Part shown: one piece after another, positions 24,905-36,095 of the stretch | Layout: each line of letters opens with the position of its first letter | How positions within the stretch are numbered: position 1 is the first letter of the stretch | NCBI GenBank assembly: GCA_023935145.1 | Contig: CM043698.1 | Span: forward strand, 74,860,001 to 74,924,000 | Reading direction: 5' to 3' | Origin: Bretschneidera sinensis | Lineage: Eukaryota; Streptophyta; Magnoliopsida; Brassicales; Akaniaceae | Length of the DNA: 64,000 nucleotides | The notes under the pieces: generated by a model | Databases searched by the model: none | Told to the model about the DNA's origin: nothing | The model's input: the letters and a program-made list of their open reading frames with translations, nothing else | Position numbers and translations under genes: made by a program

Positions 24905-27016
24905 ATGGCAGAACAAATAGCTGAACAACAACCACCCGAACGGAGGCCGATGAAGCAATCCTTCATCCCGCAGAACCTCGAACAACTGTCATGCATTGCG
25001 TATCAACCTGAGACGGAAGGAAACTGTTACATATCGCCGTAGATACTCAGTGCACTAACTCACTTTAGGGGTACACCTAGTGAGGATCCTCATCTACACC
25101 TTCGAGAGTTCTTCGACCTCTGCAAATTCCAGCACATTCGAGGATTAGACCAAGAAGGAATAAGGTTAATTCTTTTCCCTTTTTCCTTGAAAGATAATGC
25201 TAAATTATGGTATAATTCTTTGCCTGCAGTTTCCATCCACACTTGGGAGGAGTTAGCAAGCAAATTTCTAAAGAAGTTCTTCCCAGCCCAGAAGACACGG
25301 CAAATGAGGAAAGAAATACAATCCTTCCAACAAAAGGATGGGGACCTGTTCTTCGAGGCATTGGGACACTTCAACGAGCTACTACTCAAGTGCCCACACC
25401 ACAATCTACCCAAGGACGACCTGGTACAAGCCTTTTATGAAGGATTAAGTGATTCTAACAAAAATATTGTTGATTCAGGTTGTGGAGGAGTGCTGATGGA
25501 AAAGAGCAGCGAAGAGGCGATGGAACTATTCGAAACCCTAAGCGAACACACACAGCAGTTCTCCTCACGAGGTAGACACATAACCAAAAGTAAGGGTGTG
25601 TATGAGGTAAGCATGAACGGAGGATCATCTCCTCAAATGGCCGCCATGGAAAGAAAAATTGACCTATTAGTGAAAGCCATGGCCGCTCAGAACACCTCGA
25701 CTAATCCATCAGCTGCACCACTACAAGTATGTGCCATTTGCTCATAGTTTGATCATGATACTAATACTTGTCCTCTATATTCATCTGCAGATCATGAGCA
25801 AGCTAATTTTGTGGGTTCGAACAATCATCTGCCAAAGAACAATCCCTATGCCAACACATACAACCTTGGATGGCGGAATCACCCGAACTTTTCATGGAGC
25901 AATAATCAAAACAATCATGGGCAACAAAGAACTTTCCAAACAGTAGCCCAACCTGCTCCTGAACCAAAGAAGAATGACCTTGAAAGCCTGGTGCGACAAT
26001 TAGCCACTCAACAACAACAGATCCTAAATAAACATGAACAATTCATGGAAGAGTCAAAGCAGTTTCAGACTGAAACGAGGCAGATCACTGCCAAGCACGA
26101 GCAAGTCATTCAAGGACTAGAGGTGCAAATGGGGCAGTTGGCCAAGGAATTGAGTACCAGAAAGCAAGGAGAACTCCTGGCCCAGCCACTGCCTAATCCA
26201 AGAGGACACCAGTAGCTAAATGCCATAACAACCTTAAGAAGTGGAAAGGTCATCGGCACCAACGAGCCTACACAAACATCTCCAGACCAACCATCCGCAT
26301 CTAAGGTAAAGGAGATAGAAAAGGTAAATACACCTCTACCTTTCCCTCAAAGGTTAGTAAAGCCTAAAAAGGAAACTAAAATGATTGACATATTTGAAAC
26401 CTTGAAAAAGGTAGAAATAAATATTCCTTTATTAGAGGCAATAAAACAACTACCTGCTTATGCCAAGTTTTTAAAAGATTGTTGCACTAACAAACGGAAG
26501 TTTCAGGAACATGAGACGGTAGCTTCGACTGAGGAGGTAAGTGCTATATTATCGAGAAAATTGCCACCTAAACTTAAAGATCCTGGTAGCTTCATTATTC
26601 CTTGCAGGCTAGGTGACCAGCTATTCGAACGTGTGTTATTGGATCTAGGAGCAAGCATTAATTTGCTACCTTACAGTGTATTTGAGACACTGGGGTTGGG
26701 AGAACTCCAACCAACCTCCATTACGTTACAATTAGCTGATAGAAGCATCAAACGGCCTAGAGGTATCCTCGAGGATGTTTTGGTAAGAGTAGGTAAATTT
26801 ATTTTACCTACTAGTTTTATTGTATTAGACATGGAGGAGTGCCAGATGCCTGTACCACTCCCTATCATTCTAGGGAGACCATTTATGATCACTGGTGACA
26901 CAAACATTAATGTAAAAAGAGGTATTATCACAATGAGAATAAATGATGAGGAGATGGAGTTTAAAATCTTTAACACCATAGACCCCCTGAGACTAGTGAT
27001 AAGTATCATAATGTAA
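24905..27016 (+). pseudogene. Gypsy A gag-protease frame with three TAG stops
   Basis: One continuous reading frame from ATG 24905 (MAEQIAEQQPPERRP) to TAA 27014-27016, broken by three in-frame TAG codons at 25040-25042, 25745-25747 and 26213-26215. Gag core: LKDNAKLWYNSLP, TWEELASKFLKKFFP, FYEGLSD. The zinc knuckle CAIC.FDHDTNTC (CX2CX4HX4C) is itself hit by the second stop. A Gln-rich coiled-coil stretch follows (about 25970-26200). The protease is at about 26610-26980: LLDLGASINLLPYSVFETLG, LQLADRS, IILGRPF. Gag packages the RNA and the protease cuts the polyprotein. Comparison with B suggests the second and third stops arose from Gln codons. Confidence 0.9.
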
Positions 27017-28174
27017 ACTTCATACATGGTATTCATGAGAAAGTGTCTAAAGCCCAATTCACTAATCCATTAAGGACCATCCCCAACTATGTCACTACAA
27101 GATTAGACAGTAGGCCAGAAAAAGATAAGATAAACTCAAATACTCATGGAGCTATGCACACCCTCAAAATCATACCCAAACTCTCAAGTAAGTATAATGT
27201 TAAAAATCTGGCACTTACTAACATTGTTTCTCCTTGTTTTAAAGACCAGGCACCACGATTGGAAACAAAGCAGCTGTCCAAGGCACATGACTCACCTAAT
27301 GAGGGCCCTAAGTTCCCTCTTCACAAAACATAGCCTTAATAGCAATCATAGAGAGCACTTGAGCAAATCTAATTGCTTAGTTTATAGCTCAAGTGCCTCT
27401 ATCACGGTAAGTGGTACTGAGGCCACTACAAATTGGTAAGACTATATCAGTTCCATATTTTTTTAGCTTTTCCTCATTTCATTATACTTTTACAATATAT
27501 CAAATTTCTGGCATACGATCGAGTGCATACCTCATGCGTTCGAGCGCCACCTCGCTTTGCATTGCGAACGAGCGCAATACTTTACGCACTTGCGCTTCAT
27601 GCGATCGAGTGCACTCAGCAAATGTGCTCGAGCGCAATCAGGGCAGGGAGTGCACATACATATTATACACAACTTCATTTCTTTCTCTCATTTACGCTCT
27701 AGTGCACCATACACCCTAAAAATCGCACTTACTTCATCTCGCCCTAAGACGTGCACGATCACTGCACTCAAGCCTCATCCACCACACTACCACCTCACCA
27801 CCTAAAACCACCACCGATCCATCACATTTCCTTGCATATACGTTACCCTTCTCCATACACAAGGTATGCACATATTCTTTTTGGTTTGTTTTTTTTTCCT
27901 AAATACTCACACACAAGAATTTCGAACTTCAATATGCATATACATTATCTAGATATATGTTATTCTTATGTATTGATCGGGTATCCTTACATTTGCAGGA
28001 GGTTTGAATCAAGGGTATGAAAAGTTCTACAGCTTCTGGTTTTGGTGCACATCAAGTGTTCGACAAAGTGCCTGACCGAGTGCGATCGAGCGCTAGGCAC
28101 TAACGATCGAGTGCATTACTCCTTGTGCGATCGAGCGCAATTTTGACAGTAGTACTTACCTAGATTCTGAAAAC
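27017..28174 (+). other. Gypsy A spacer between gag-protease and extra ORF: linker relic, then motif cluster
   Basis: 27043-27330 still reads like the region after protease in B (KLSSKYN..., then LETKQLSKA where B has LELKQLPEH). That is where pol is lost. 27513-27636 and 28081-28139 then hold eight copies of the TGCGATCGAGCGCA-type motif, for example at 27513, 27535, 27563, 27600, 27623, 28081, 28102 and 28126. No coding frame is convincing between 27330 and 28174. Confidence 0.7.
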
Positions 28175-29326
28175 ATGGCTTCCACCTCCCGAGCTTCAAG
28201 CAGTCGTCCTCCAACATCCCGGCCCAGCTTCGAACAGTGTGAGGTACTACTTGAGACTATATTTAATATCGAAGAGGACTTCAAGACTTTTGATGCCACA
28301 AGGTGGGCAGTCCAAGAATTCAAGCGCCGAGGACTTAAGCAGCTATTTAAGCTGGCCTGCTCGACTGTATATATTCGATTTGTGGTCATTTTCTACGAGA
28401 ATCTGACCTATGACTACATCAGGCCGGAGATCCTATCTTTTTCAGTCTATGGCCGATTCATTGAGCTGACCACCACTGACATAGCCAGCTCTCTACACTG
28501 CTACGATGAGTCCCCACCTGAGGACAACCACATAGAGGAGCAGCCTGACTCATTCCCTCTCTCACACATCATTGAGGACATGTGTGCGGGATAGTATGCT
28601 GACCGCCATAACAATACGGGGAATGGATCGAGGTTGCTACCCCGTCTATGGTTCATCGACTCAGTCTTACAGCGGAATATGTGTCCCCTTAGGCACAAGA
28701 CAGAGAGGCGAGATAAATTCTTACAAGCCCTCTATGCTTTTCATCGGGGTCATTGGTACTCCATCCCAGCGGTCATATGGAGTCAGATTCACAAGTTTTG
28801 GGATGGGGTACATAACCGACAGACGACCACAGCTAATGTTTGGGGTCTTCTTTTCTCCTTCTTGCTTAGTCGTATCTTCAAAAAGAAGGGGATTCGAGGA
28901 TCTTCTGTAGATGGCGCGGTTAGTGACCAACATTTCTTTGGGAGAGCACAGTGGAGCCTCAGCCAGTCACATATGCCTCGAGGACCCAGGGCACCGATTC
29001 TTCCCTCTGAGCTTATTGCCTATGATCTGATAGTGGATGATCCGATGGAGGCCAAGCATCCACCGGTGAGCCCTTCATGAGAGGAGGATCATACAGACAT
29101 GGGCTCCATAGAGTATCAGCATCTCCTAGATGAGCTATATTCTTTCCGTTGTGAGCTATCTGACATTCGTAGAGAGGATCGTGAGGCAGCTCATTTAATC
29201 CATCAGCGGATCGATAGGTTAGAGGCACAGTTCACACGACAGGAGGCGATACTGCAGGCCATCATTGACTGTTTACCTCCTGCACTCGATACCTTCTCGA
29301 CTGCACCCACTGATGATCAGCAGTGA
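28175..29326 (+). pseudogene. Gypsy A extra ORF (putative plant transposon protein type)
   Basis: A 384-codon frame, MASTSRASSSRPPTSRP to TDDQQ and TGA, with two in-frame stops (TAG 28592-28594 and TGA 29078-29080). Layout: Ser/Pro-rich start; a globular block with FKRRGLKQLFKLACSTVYI, FYENL and IIEDMCAG; a middle block LWFIDSVLQRNMCPL; then a charged helical C terminus (SFRCELSDIRREDREAAHL), likely coiled coil. It resembles the uncharacterised 'putative plant transposon protein' domain (YPRLVREFYANL-like, then RG..V.F....I...L) often found in Athila-type elements. Function is unknown; I infer no envelope role, as no membrane segment or signal peptide is seen. B has only the last few codons' worth of sequence left (near 38966-38976). 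Confidence 0.7.
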
Positions 29327-30768
29327 GGAGATACCTAGTCTGGCTGAAAACGTTAAACTTAGCACTCGCGGGAGGCACCCCAGATATATCATTTTCATTT
29401 TAGTACTTTTCATTTATTTATAACCATATTTACATGTCTATTATTTCTATTTTGTTTTTCGGAACAATGTTTGTTTTCCTTTGTCAGGTACTTAGTGCGT
29501 GCATCCAGTTCAAGTTTGAGGGCATATACAAGCAAGCAAACAACCTAGTTCTCCATCTCCCAGGTCAGATCTTTCCATGCCACACACATTGGGGACAATG
29601 TGCATATAAAGTTTGGGGGTAGTGGGAGATACTAGATACTATCACACATGCACTTAAAACACATGCACACACACTAAGTCACAGTTTTTTTTGTTTAAAA
29701 GATAAATGCATTTTCTTTTGATAAACAAAAATTTTGGTTAATTTAAAATTTTGATAACACTTCATTAGTAAGCTTAAAAGCTAGAACACATAGTCTTGCA
29801 ATAGGAGTTTTACAAAGTTTAGTTACCTACCTCAAGGCACCTAAGAACTCACGAGTTTGATCCAAATTTGCACAAGCACATTTAGCACGCATTCGTGTGG
29901 GGTATGACATGTAATTCTTCTGTATTACTTCCATTACCTAAACTATAATCGGATAACTTGTTGAAAAGAACCTTTTGGCATAATAAAAATGAAGAAAAAT
30001 AATCATCAGGCAAAAAGAAATTCAAAAGGCTTCTAAAAATCATTAAGAACTTTCCACTGAGTAACTGAGCCTCTTGCCTCAGTAAGCATTAAGTGTTCAC
30101 GTCAAAAAGCGGGAAGTAAGCCCTTAATGATCGTAATAGAAATTTTTGCTGAGTAACTGGGCCTCTTGCCCCAGTAAGCATTGAGTATTCATGTCAAAAG
30201 GTGGGAATTTCATTAAAAAAGTATAAAAACCTGCTAGTTCTGTAGCCTTTTTTACTCGAGTTAGTAAGTCCTTAGGAGTGTTTTTACATCTAATGCTCTA
30301 AAACCATTTGGTTTGGGAGTCATTGGCCAAAAACTCGTTACAAGGGTCAAATAGAAAGCTCGATAGAACTCAACATGGCAAAGATCGCATGATAAAAGAA
30401 AAAAAAAATCAAGTATTATGCCATTTTGTTCTCTTCAACAAGAAATTCGATAAAGATTTTGGGCACCGAAGCACTATACACTAAAATTATATGGAAGTCC
30501 CATCTTATATGTGCTAACTCATCACACACAAATCAAACTTGCGATGCCTTAAGGCAACCTTAAGTAAGCAACATAAAACTTTTGAAAGTCCTCTTACAAT
30601 CCAAATGTGTTTTTATTTTAAGCTTACTCATGAACGGTTATCATAGTTTTTATGCACAACCCAAATTTTTAGGTATCATGAGAATGAATTTATCTTTCAA
30701 AGTTTTGTTTTCACATAGTCTTTAATTTTGTATTGCTAAGGGACTAGCAATATGTAAGTTTGGGGGTG
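29327..30768 (+). other. Gypsy A 3' untranslated region
   Basis: Non-coding and closely matched by 38977-40414 of B. It includes GGGAGGCACCCC (29370-29381), an internal GTTTGGGGGTAGTGGG tract (about 29607-29622) resembling the real polypurine tract, two copies of a GAGTAACTG.GCCTCTTGCC block (about 30058 and 30152), and ends with AAGTTTGGGGGTG before the LTR. Confidence 0.75.
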
Positions 30769-32028
30769 TGATAGGTGCTTAAATAGTCATATTTAAGCCC
30801 CCTCCCTAATTTACGCTTGTTAGAATCTTTACCTAGCTAATTATATGGATTCTACTTCATTTTAGTCTTTTATATGTTTTTCTCAGGACTTGGACAAAAA
30901 GATAATAAATTTGAGCTTTTAGAAGCAAAAATGAAGTTCTGCCATCCAGCAAGGTGCGCTCAAGCGCACAAGGACAAGAGCGCACTTGAAGAAGGCTCGA
31001 GCACACACCTGCGCTCGAGCGCAACCTGCATACACTCAAGCGCAATTACTCCAGAGGCGGCAGAAGCCAGAATTGGAAAGAAGTCCTCCGACTCCAAATA
31101 GGAATTAGGGTTTCGGGACCCTATAAATAACCTTGTAAAAACACATAATAGATAATCTTTTTTTCTAGACTCGAAGTAGAGAGCTTAGGAGAAGAATTGA
31201 CGACTCGTCTCCCAAGTTTCTTCGGTTTTAGTTTTCAGTTTTTATTTTCATAATGTTCAGCATGTTTATTCTACTCAGCATGTGTAACTAAACACCTATA
31301 GGGCTCGATTGAAGCCTTAGTTATGCTTTTCCACATATTTATTCATTGACTATCTTTGCTATAGCCCTATCTGAATGTTTAACTTGATTAATACTTGTTT
31401 GTATTTAAATTCCTCGTATGTGTGTGCCTGATCAACATATGCATGTGGTATGGATAGGTTAGTCAGATCAATTTGGATGACCGAGTCCTGGGTTCAACAT
31501 TAGTAACAAGGGATATCCACACCGGATTCCTGGGTTAATCAACATGGGAAACCGGGAGCAGACCAAGCCCTAGATCCTGTGTGGTTGCCGATCTCCACAG
31601 CCCTCATACTCTCTTAAAGAACAACTCAGTATACACCCATGCTGAATCCCTTAAGAGAGAAAAGAGTTAGAGCATACACCATGCCTAACTCGTTGCATAG
31701 GGAAATCAATAGCCTAAGGTGTGGACCAAGCCCTTAGGTTGGCAACCATTAGATATTCATGATAAGGCTAGAGCATTGAAACTTTACTTAGTGGGAAAGT
31801 ATAATTAGGGTGGATATCGTAGTCCTATATTCTTATTATTGTTATTCACTCATAATTAACTATTATTTAAATTTTCAAACTTGAAGAAATTAGTCCTAGA
31901 AAGAAATTCACCAATCCCTGTGGAAATGATCTCGCACTTGCACACAATGCTACCACAGACCTTGTGCACTTGCGAGTAAAACTATAACGATTATTTGCCT
32001 AATTATTTAATTAAATAAACGCTCAACA
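30769..32028 (+). repeat. Gypsy A 3' LTR
   Basis: Pairs with 23261-24536. TATA box CTATAAATAA at 31121-31130. Upstream motif cluster 30955-31044 contains the perfect palindrome TGCGCTCGAGCGCA (31010-31023). By eye about a dozen substitutions occur in the first 230 aligned bases against the 5' copy, plus a short indel in the cluster. Confidence 0.94.
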
Positions 32029-32033
32029 ATAAG

Positions 32034-33311
32034 TGCTTAAATAGTCATATTTAAGCCCCTTAATTTACACTTGTTAGGCTCTTTGTTTATGTATTTTAGT
32101 AGATTCTATTTCATTTTTGTGTTTTATGTGTTTTTCACAAGGCTTTGACAAAAAGATGACATTTTGGCGTTCTAAGGAATAAAAAGTGAAGTTCTACAAT
32201 CCAGTAAGTTGTGCTCGAGCGCACCTCCCTTGTGATCGCACGCATAGACACATGAGTGCATACTCAAAAGGCTCGAGTGCACACCTGCGCTCGAGCGCAG
32301 ATCTATGCGATCGAGCGCACACGCTCCAAAGGCAGCAGAGCCAGAATTGGAAAAAAGTCTTCAGACCTTAAAAAGGAAATTAGGTTTTCAGGACACCCTT
32401 AGAACCCTATATATAGCCTTCTAAAACACAGAAAACACACTTTTTGATTGAGCTTGAAGTTGTAAGCTTTGGAGAGGAATTGACGACTCGTCTCCTCGGC
32501 ATTCTTCAGGTTTTATTTTTCTGTTTTTAGTTAGTTATGGTTATGATGTTTAGTTTACTGAACATGTGTAACTAACCTCTTAATAGGGCTCGATTGAAGC
32601 CCTAATTATGCTTTCCTTTATATATGATCATTGATTACCTTTGCTAATAGCCATGTTATGATGTTTTAATCGATTAATGCTTGTGTTTATTTAAATTCCT
32701 CATATGTGTGTGTCTGATCAACGTATGCATGTGGTATGGATAAGTTAGTTAGATCAATTTGGATGACCAAATCCTGGGTCTAACAATAGTAACAAAAGAT
32801 ATCCACACCCGATTCTTAGATTAATCAACATGGGAAACCGGGAGCGGACCAAGCCCTAGGTCCCATGTGGTTGTCGATTTCCACAGCGCTTATGCTCTCT
32901 TAAGGAACAACTCAGTATACATCATACTGAATCCCTTAAGAGAGAAAAGAGTTAGAGTATACACCATGCCTAACTCGTTACTTAGGGAGATCAATAGCCT
33001 AAGGAGTGGACCAAGCCCTTGTGGTTGGCAACCATTAGGTATTCATGATAGGGCTATAGCATTGGCACTTTACTTAATAGGAAAATATGATTAGTGGTGG
33101 ATATCAAAGCTCTATGTTCTTATCATTATTAATTCACACTCAAACATCTATTTCTATTTTCTATATTGAGAAACTAATTCTAAATCGAAATTAACCAATC
33201 CCTGAGGAGATGATCTCGCACTTGCACACTATGCTACTATTGAACTTGTGCACTTGCAAGTAAAACTGTACAATTATTTGCTTATTAATTTAGGTAGATA
33301 AACACACAACA
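32034..33311 (+). repeat. Gypsy B 5' LTR (main part)
   Basis: All but the first 7 bp of the LTR; pairs with 40415-41698. Motif copies at 32210-32223, 32270-32281, 32286-32299 (perfect palindrome) and 32306-32319 precede a TATATATA box at about 32409-32415. Confidence 0.93.
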
Positions 33312-33753
33312 AGTTTTTGGCATCGTTGTTGGGGAGTGTTCTTAATTCTCTTTTTAGAATTATTTTTCATTTAGATTAATCATTGTTAGTTCTTTTTCAT
33401 CTTATGCCTATTTTTTTTCAAAAATTTTAAGTTTATGTTTTTATCTTATTTTTGTTTCATTAAAACCCTAATCTAATTCCTTTTTGTTTTCTGTTTCAGT
33501 CACCAAGAGAACTTTCTGTGCCACTTGCGATCGAGCGCACCCTCCTGCGCGATCGAGCACAATTAAGGCAGAGAGTTACCCAGGCAGCAGTGTTTGACTG
33601 TTGCACTAAAGCGATTGTTACCAATTCATTCACGAGCTTCGATCTAAGCATCCAACATTCTTTCCCCTCGATACCGAGCTTGAGCAGACTATCCAAAAAA
33701 GGCTTAGAGACAACTCGAAAGAGGTAGAAGAAGAAATTGAGGAAAAAGTACCA
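33312..33753 (+). other. Gypsy B primer-binding site and leader
   Basis: GTTTTTGGCATCGTTGTTGG after the LTR is the decayed tRNA-Asp-type primer site. A pyrimidine tract ending GTTTCAG at about 33500 and motif copies at 33526-33539 and about 33546-33561 mirror the leader of A. Confidence 0.75.
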
Positions 33754-35948
33754 ATGGCGGAACAGATCGAAAATCAGCAACCACCTGAGCGAAGGCCGAT
33801 GAAGCAATCATTAATCCCACGGAACCTCGATCAGCCATCGTGTATTGCTTATCAACCTGAGGCGGAAGGAAACTACTACATATCTCCGAAAATACTGAAT
33901 GCATTGACCTACTTTAGGGGCACACCTAATGAGGATCCACACTTGCACCTTTGAGAGTTCTTCGATCTCTGCAAGTTCCAACACATCCGAGGCTTAGACC
34001 AAGAAGGAATAAGGTTAATTCTTTTCCATTTTTCCTTATTGTGGTACAATTCATTGCCTGCAGTTTCAATCCACACTTGGGAGGAGTTGGCCAGAAAGTT
34101 CCTAAGGAAGTTTTTTCCAGCTCAAAAGATAAGGCAAATAAGGAAGGAAATTCAATCCTTCCAACAAAAGGATAGAGACCTATTTTTTGAGGCATGGGGA
34201 CACTTCAACGAGCTGCTACTCAAATGCCCACATCACAATATACCTCAGGATGAACTAGTACAAGCTTTCTATGAATGTTTAAGTGATACTAACAAAAGTA
34301 TTGTGGATTCAGGTTGTGGAGGAGTGTTGATGGATAAAAGCAGCGAAGAAGCTATGGAGCTCTTCGAAACCCTAAGTGAACACACTCAGTAGTTCTTTTC
34401 TCAAGGCAGACATATAACCAAAAGTAAGGGTATGTATGAGGTAAACTTAAATAGAGGATCATCTACTCAAATAGCTGCTATGGAGAAGAAACTGGATCTA
34501 TTAGTTAAAGCCATGGCTGCTCAGAACACCTCATCTAACTCGCCAGCTACACCACTCCAGGTATGTGCTATTTGTTCCCAATTTGATCATAATACTGATA
34601 CATGTCCCTTGCATTCATATGCAGATCATGAGCAAGCAAACTTTGTGGGACCAAACAACTACCTGCCGAAGAACAATCCCTATGCAAATACCTACAACCT
34701 TGGATGGAGAAATCACCCAAATTTTTCTTGGAGCAACAATCAGAACAGTCAAAGGCAGCAAAGAAATTTCCAACCAGCAGCCCACTCAGCTCTCGAAACA
34801 AAGAAAAGTGACCTCGAAAGTCTTGTGAGGCAGTTGGCAATTCAGCAACAACAATTAATGACTTAACAAGATCAGTTCATGGCAGATTAAAGGCAATTAC
34901 GGACTGAACTAAGGCAAACCACAGTAAAACATGAACAAGCCATCCAAAGGCTAGAGGTGCAAATGGGACAATTGGCTAAAGAGCTAAGTGGCAGAAAGCA
35001 AGGTGAGCTTCCAGCTCAAACACTACCTAACCCTAGGGGGCATCAACAACTAAAAGCTGTCACGACCCTCAGAAATGGTAAGGTGATAGGGACCAATGAA
35101 TCTGCAAAAACATCTCTAGAAAAATCGTCAGCATCAAATGTGAGTGAGACAGAGAAAGTGAATGCACCACCCTTCTCGCAAAGGTTAGTAAAACAAAAGA
35201 AAGAAAATAAAATGCTTGATATTTTTGAAACCTTGTGAAAAGCTGAAATAAACATTCCTTTGTTAGATGCAGTTTAACAAATACCTGCTTATGCTATATT
35301 CTTAAAAGATTGTTGCACTCATAAGAGAAAGTTTCAAGAGCATGAGACTGTAGCCTTAACTGAAGAAGTAAGTGTTGAACTATTAAGAAAATCCCACCAA
35401 AACTGAAAGATCTGGGTAGTTTTACTATTCCCTGTAGGATAAGTGATCAGTTGTTTGAGCAAGCATTACTATATTTGGGAGCGGGTGTAAATTTGCTACT
35501 ATACACAGTATTCGAAACCCTAGGTTTGGAAGAGCTACAACCGACTTCCATTACCTTACAGTTGGCAGATAGAAGTATAAAAAGACCTAGGGGTATTCTT
35601 GAGGATGTCCTGGTAAAGGTAGGTGAGTTCATTTTACCTGCTGATTTCATTGTGCTAGATATGGAGGAATGCCCTATGCCATTATTCTTGCCCATCATTT
35701 TAGGAAGACCCTTCATGAGAACTGCAGATACAAAGATTTATGTAAAAAAAGGTATAGTAAGTATGAAGGTAAATGGTGAGAAAATAGAGTTTAAAATATT
35801 TGATGCATTAAAACTACCTCAAGATGACATGGAATGCTTTAATGTATATATGATGCAAAGTTTTGTTGAACAAGCTTTTCAGGTCCAGCACATTGATCCA
35901 TTGGAGACTACTATTACCCATAGCTTTATGAAGGTGGATATTGAGTAA
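33754..35948 (+). pseudogene. Gypsy B gag-protease remnant
   Basis: Starts MAEQIENQQPPERRP at 33754, parallel to A. The frame is stopped after HLHL (TGA at 33952), at 34390, at 34864 and again near 34888, and at 35236. It shifts between about 35385 and 35451. Relative to A about five residues (KDNAK) are deleted near 34037. The zinc knuckle CAICSQFDHNTDTC (near 34566-34607) is intact. The protease motif reads LYLGAGVNLLLY where A has LDLGASINLLPY, so the catalytic aspartate is lost. IILGRPF is kept at about 35697. Ends TAA 35946-35948, followed by the linker into RT. Confidence 0.9.
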
Positions 35949-36095
35949 GAACCTGAAAATGTTACTGATGACATCATTAAAACTGTGCATCTCCTTGAGG
36001 CTTCTCCAAAACACTCAAGTAAGTATGCTCCTTCATTTGAATCTCTCATACCTACTAATACTACTCTCCTTCCTTTTATTGTCTAGGCACCGACA

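Larger units (their letters stand above)
23261..32028 (+). mobile_element. Gypsy A, pol-less relative of B, inserted in B's 5' LTR
   Basis: LTRs 23261-24536 and 30769-32028 (TGATAG..TCAACA). Perfect target duplication ATAAG at 23256-23260 and 32029-32033. Internal order: primer-binding site (about 24540-24560), leader, gag-protease frame (24905-27016), a short piece of the protease-RT linker (to about 27330), a motif-rich spacer, an extra ORF (28175-29326), a long 3' untranslated region, and polypurine tract AAGTTTGGGGGTG. RT, RNase H and integrase are absent, so A is non-autonomous and would have needed enzymes from a relative such as B. LTRs of A and B are clearly related subfamilies. Confidence 0.95.

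Noticed and set aside
30000..30220. Repeated GAGTAACTG.GCCTCTTGCC blocks, taken first for a structured RNA gene
   Set aside because: They lie in the 3' untranslated region shared by A and B, vary between copies, and show no tRNA or known ncRNA features.
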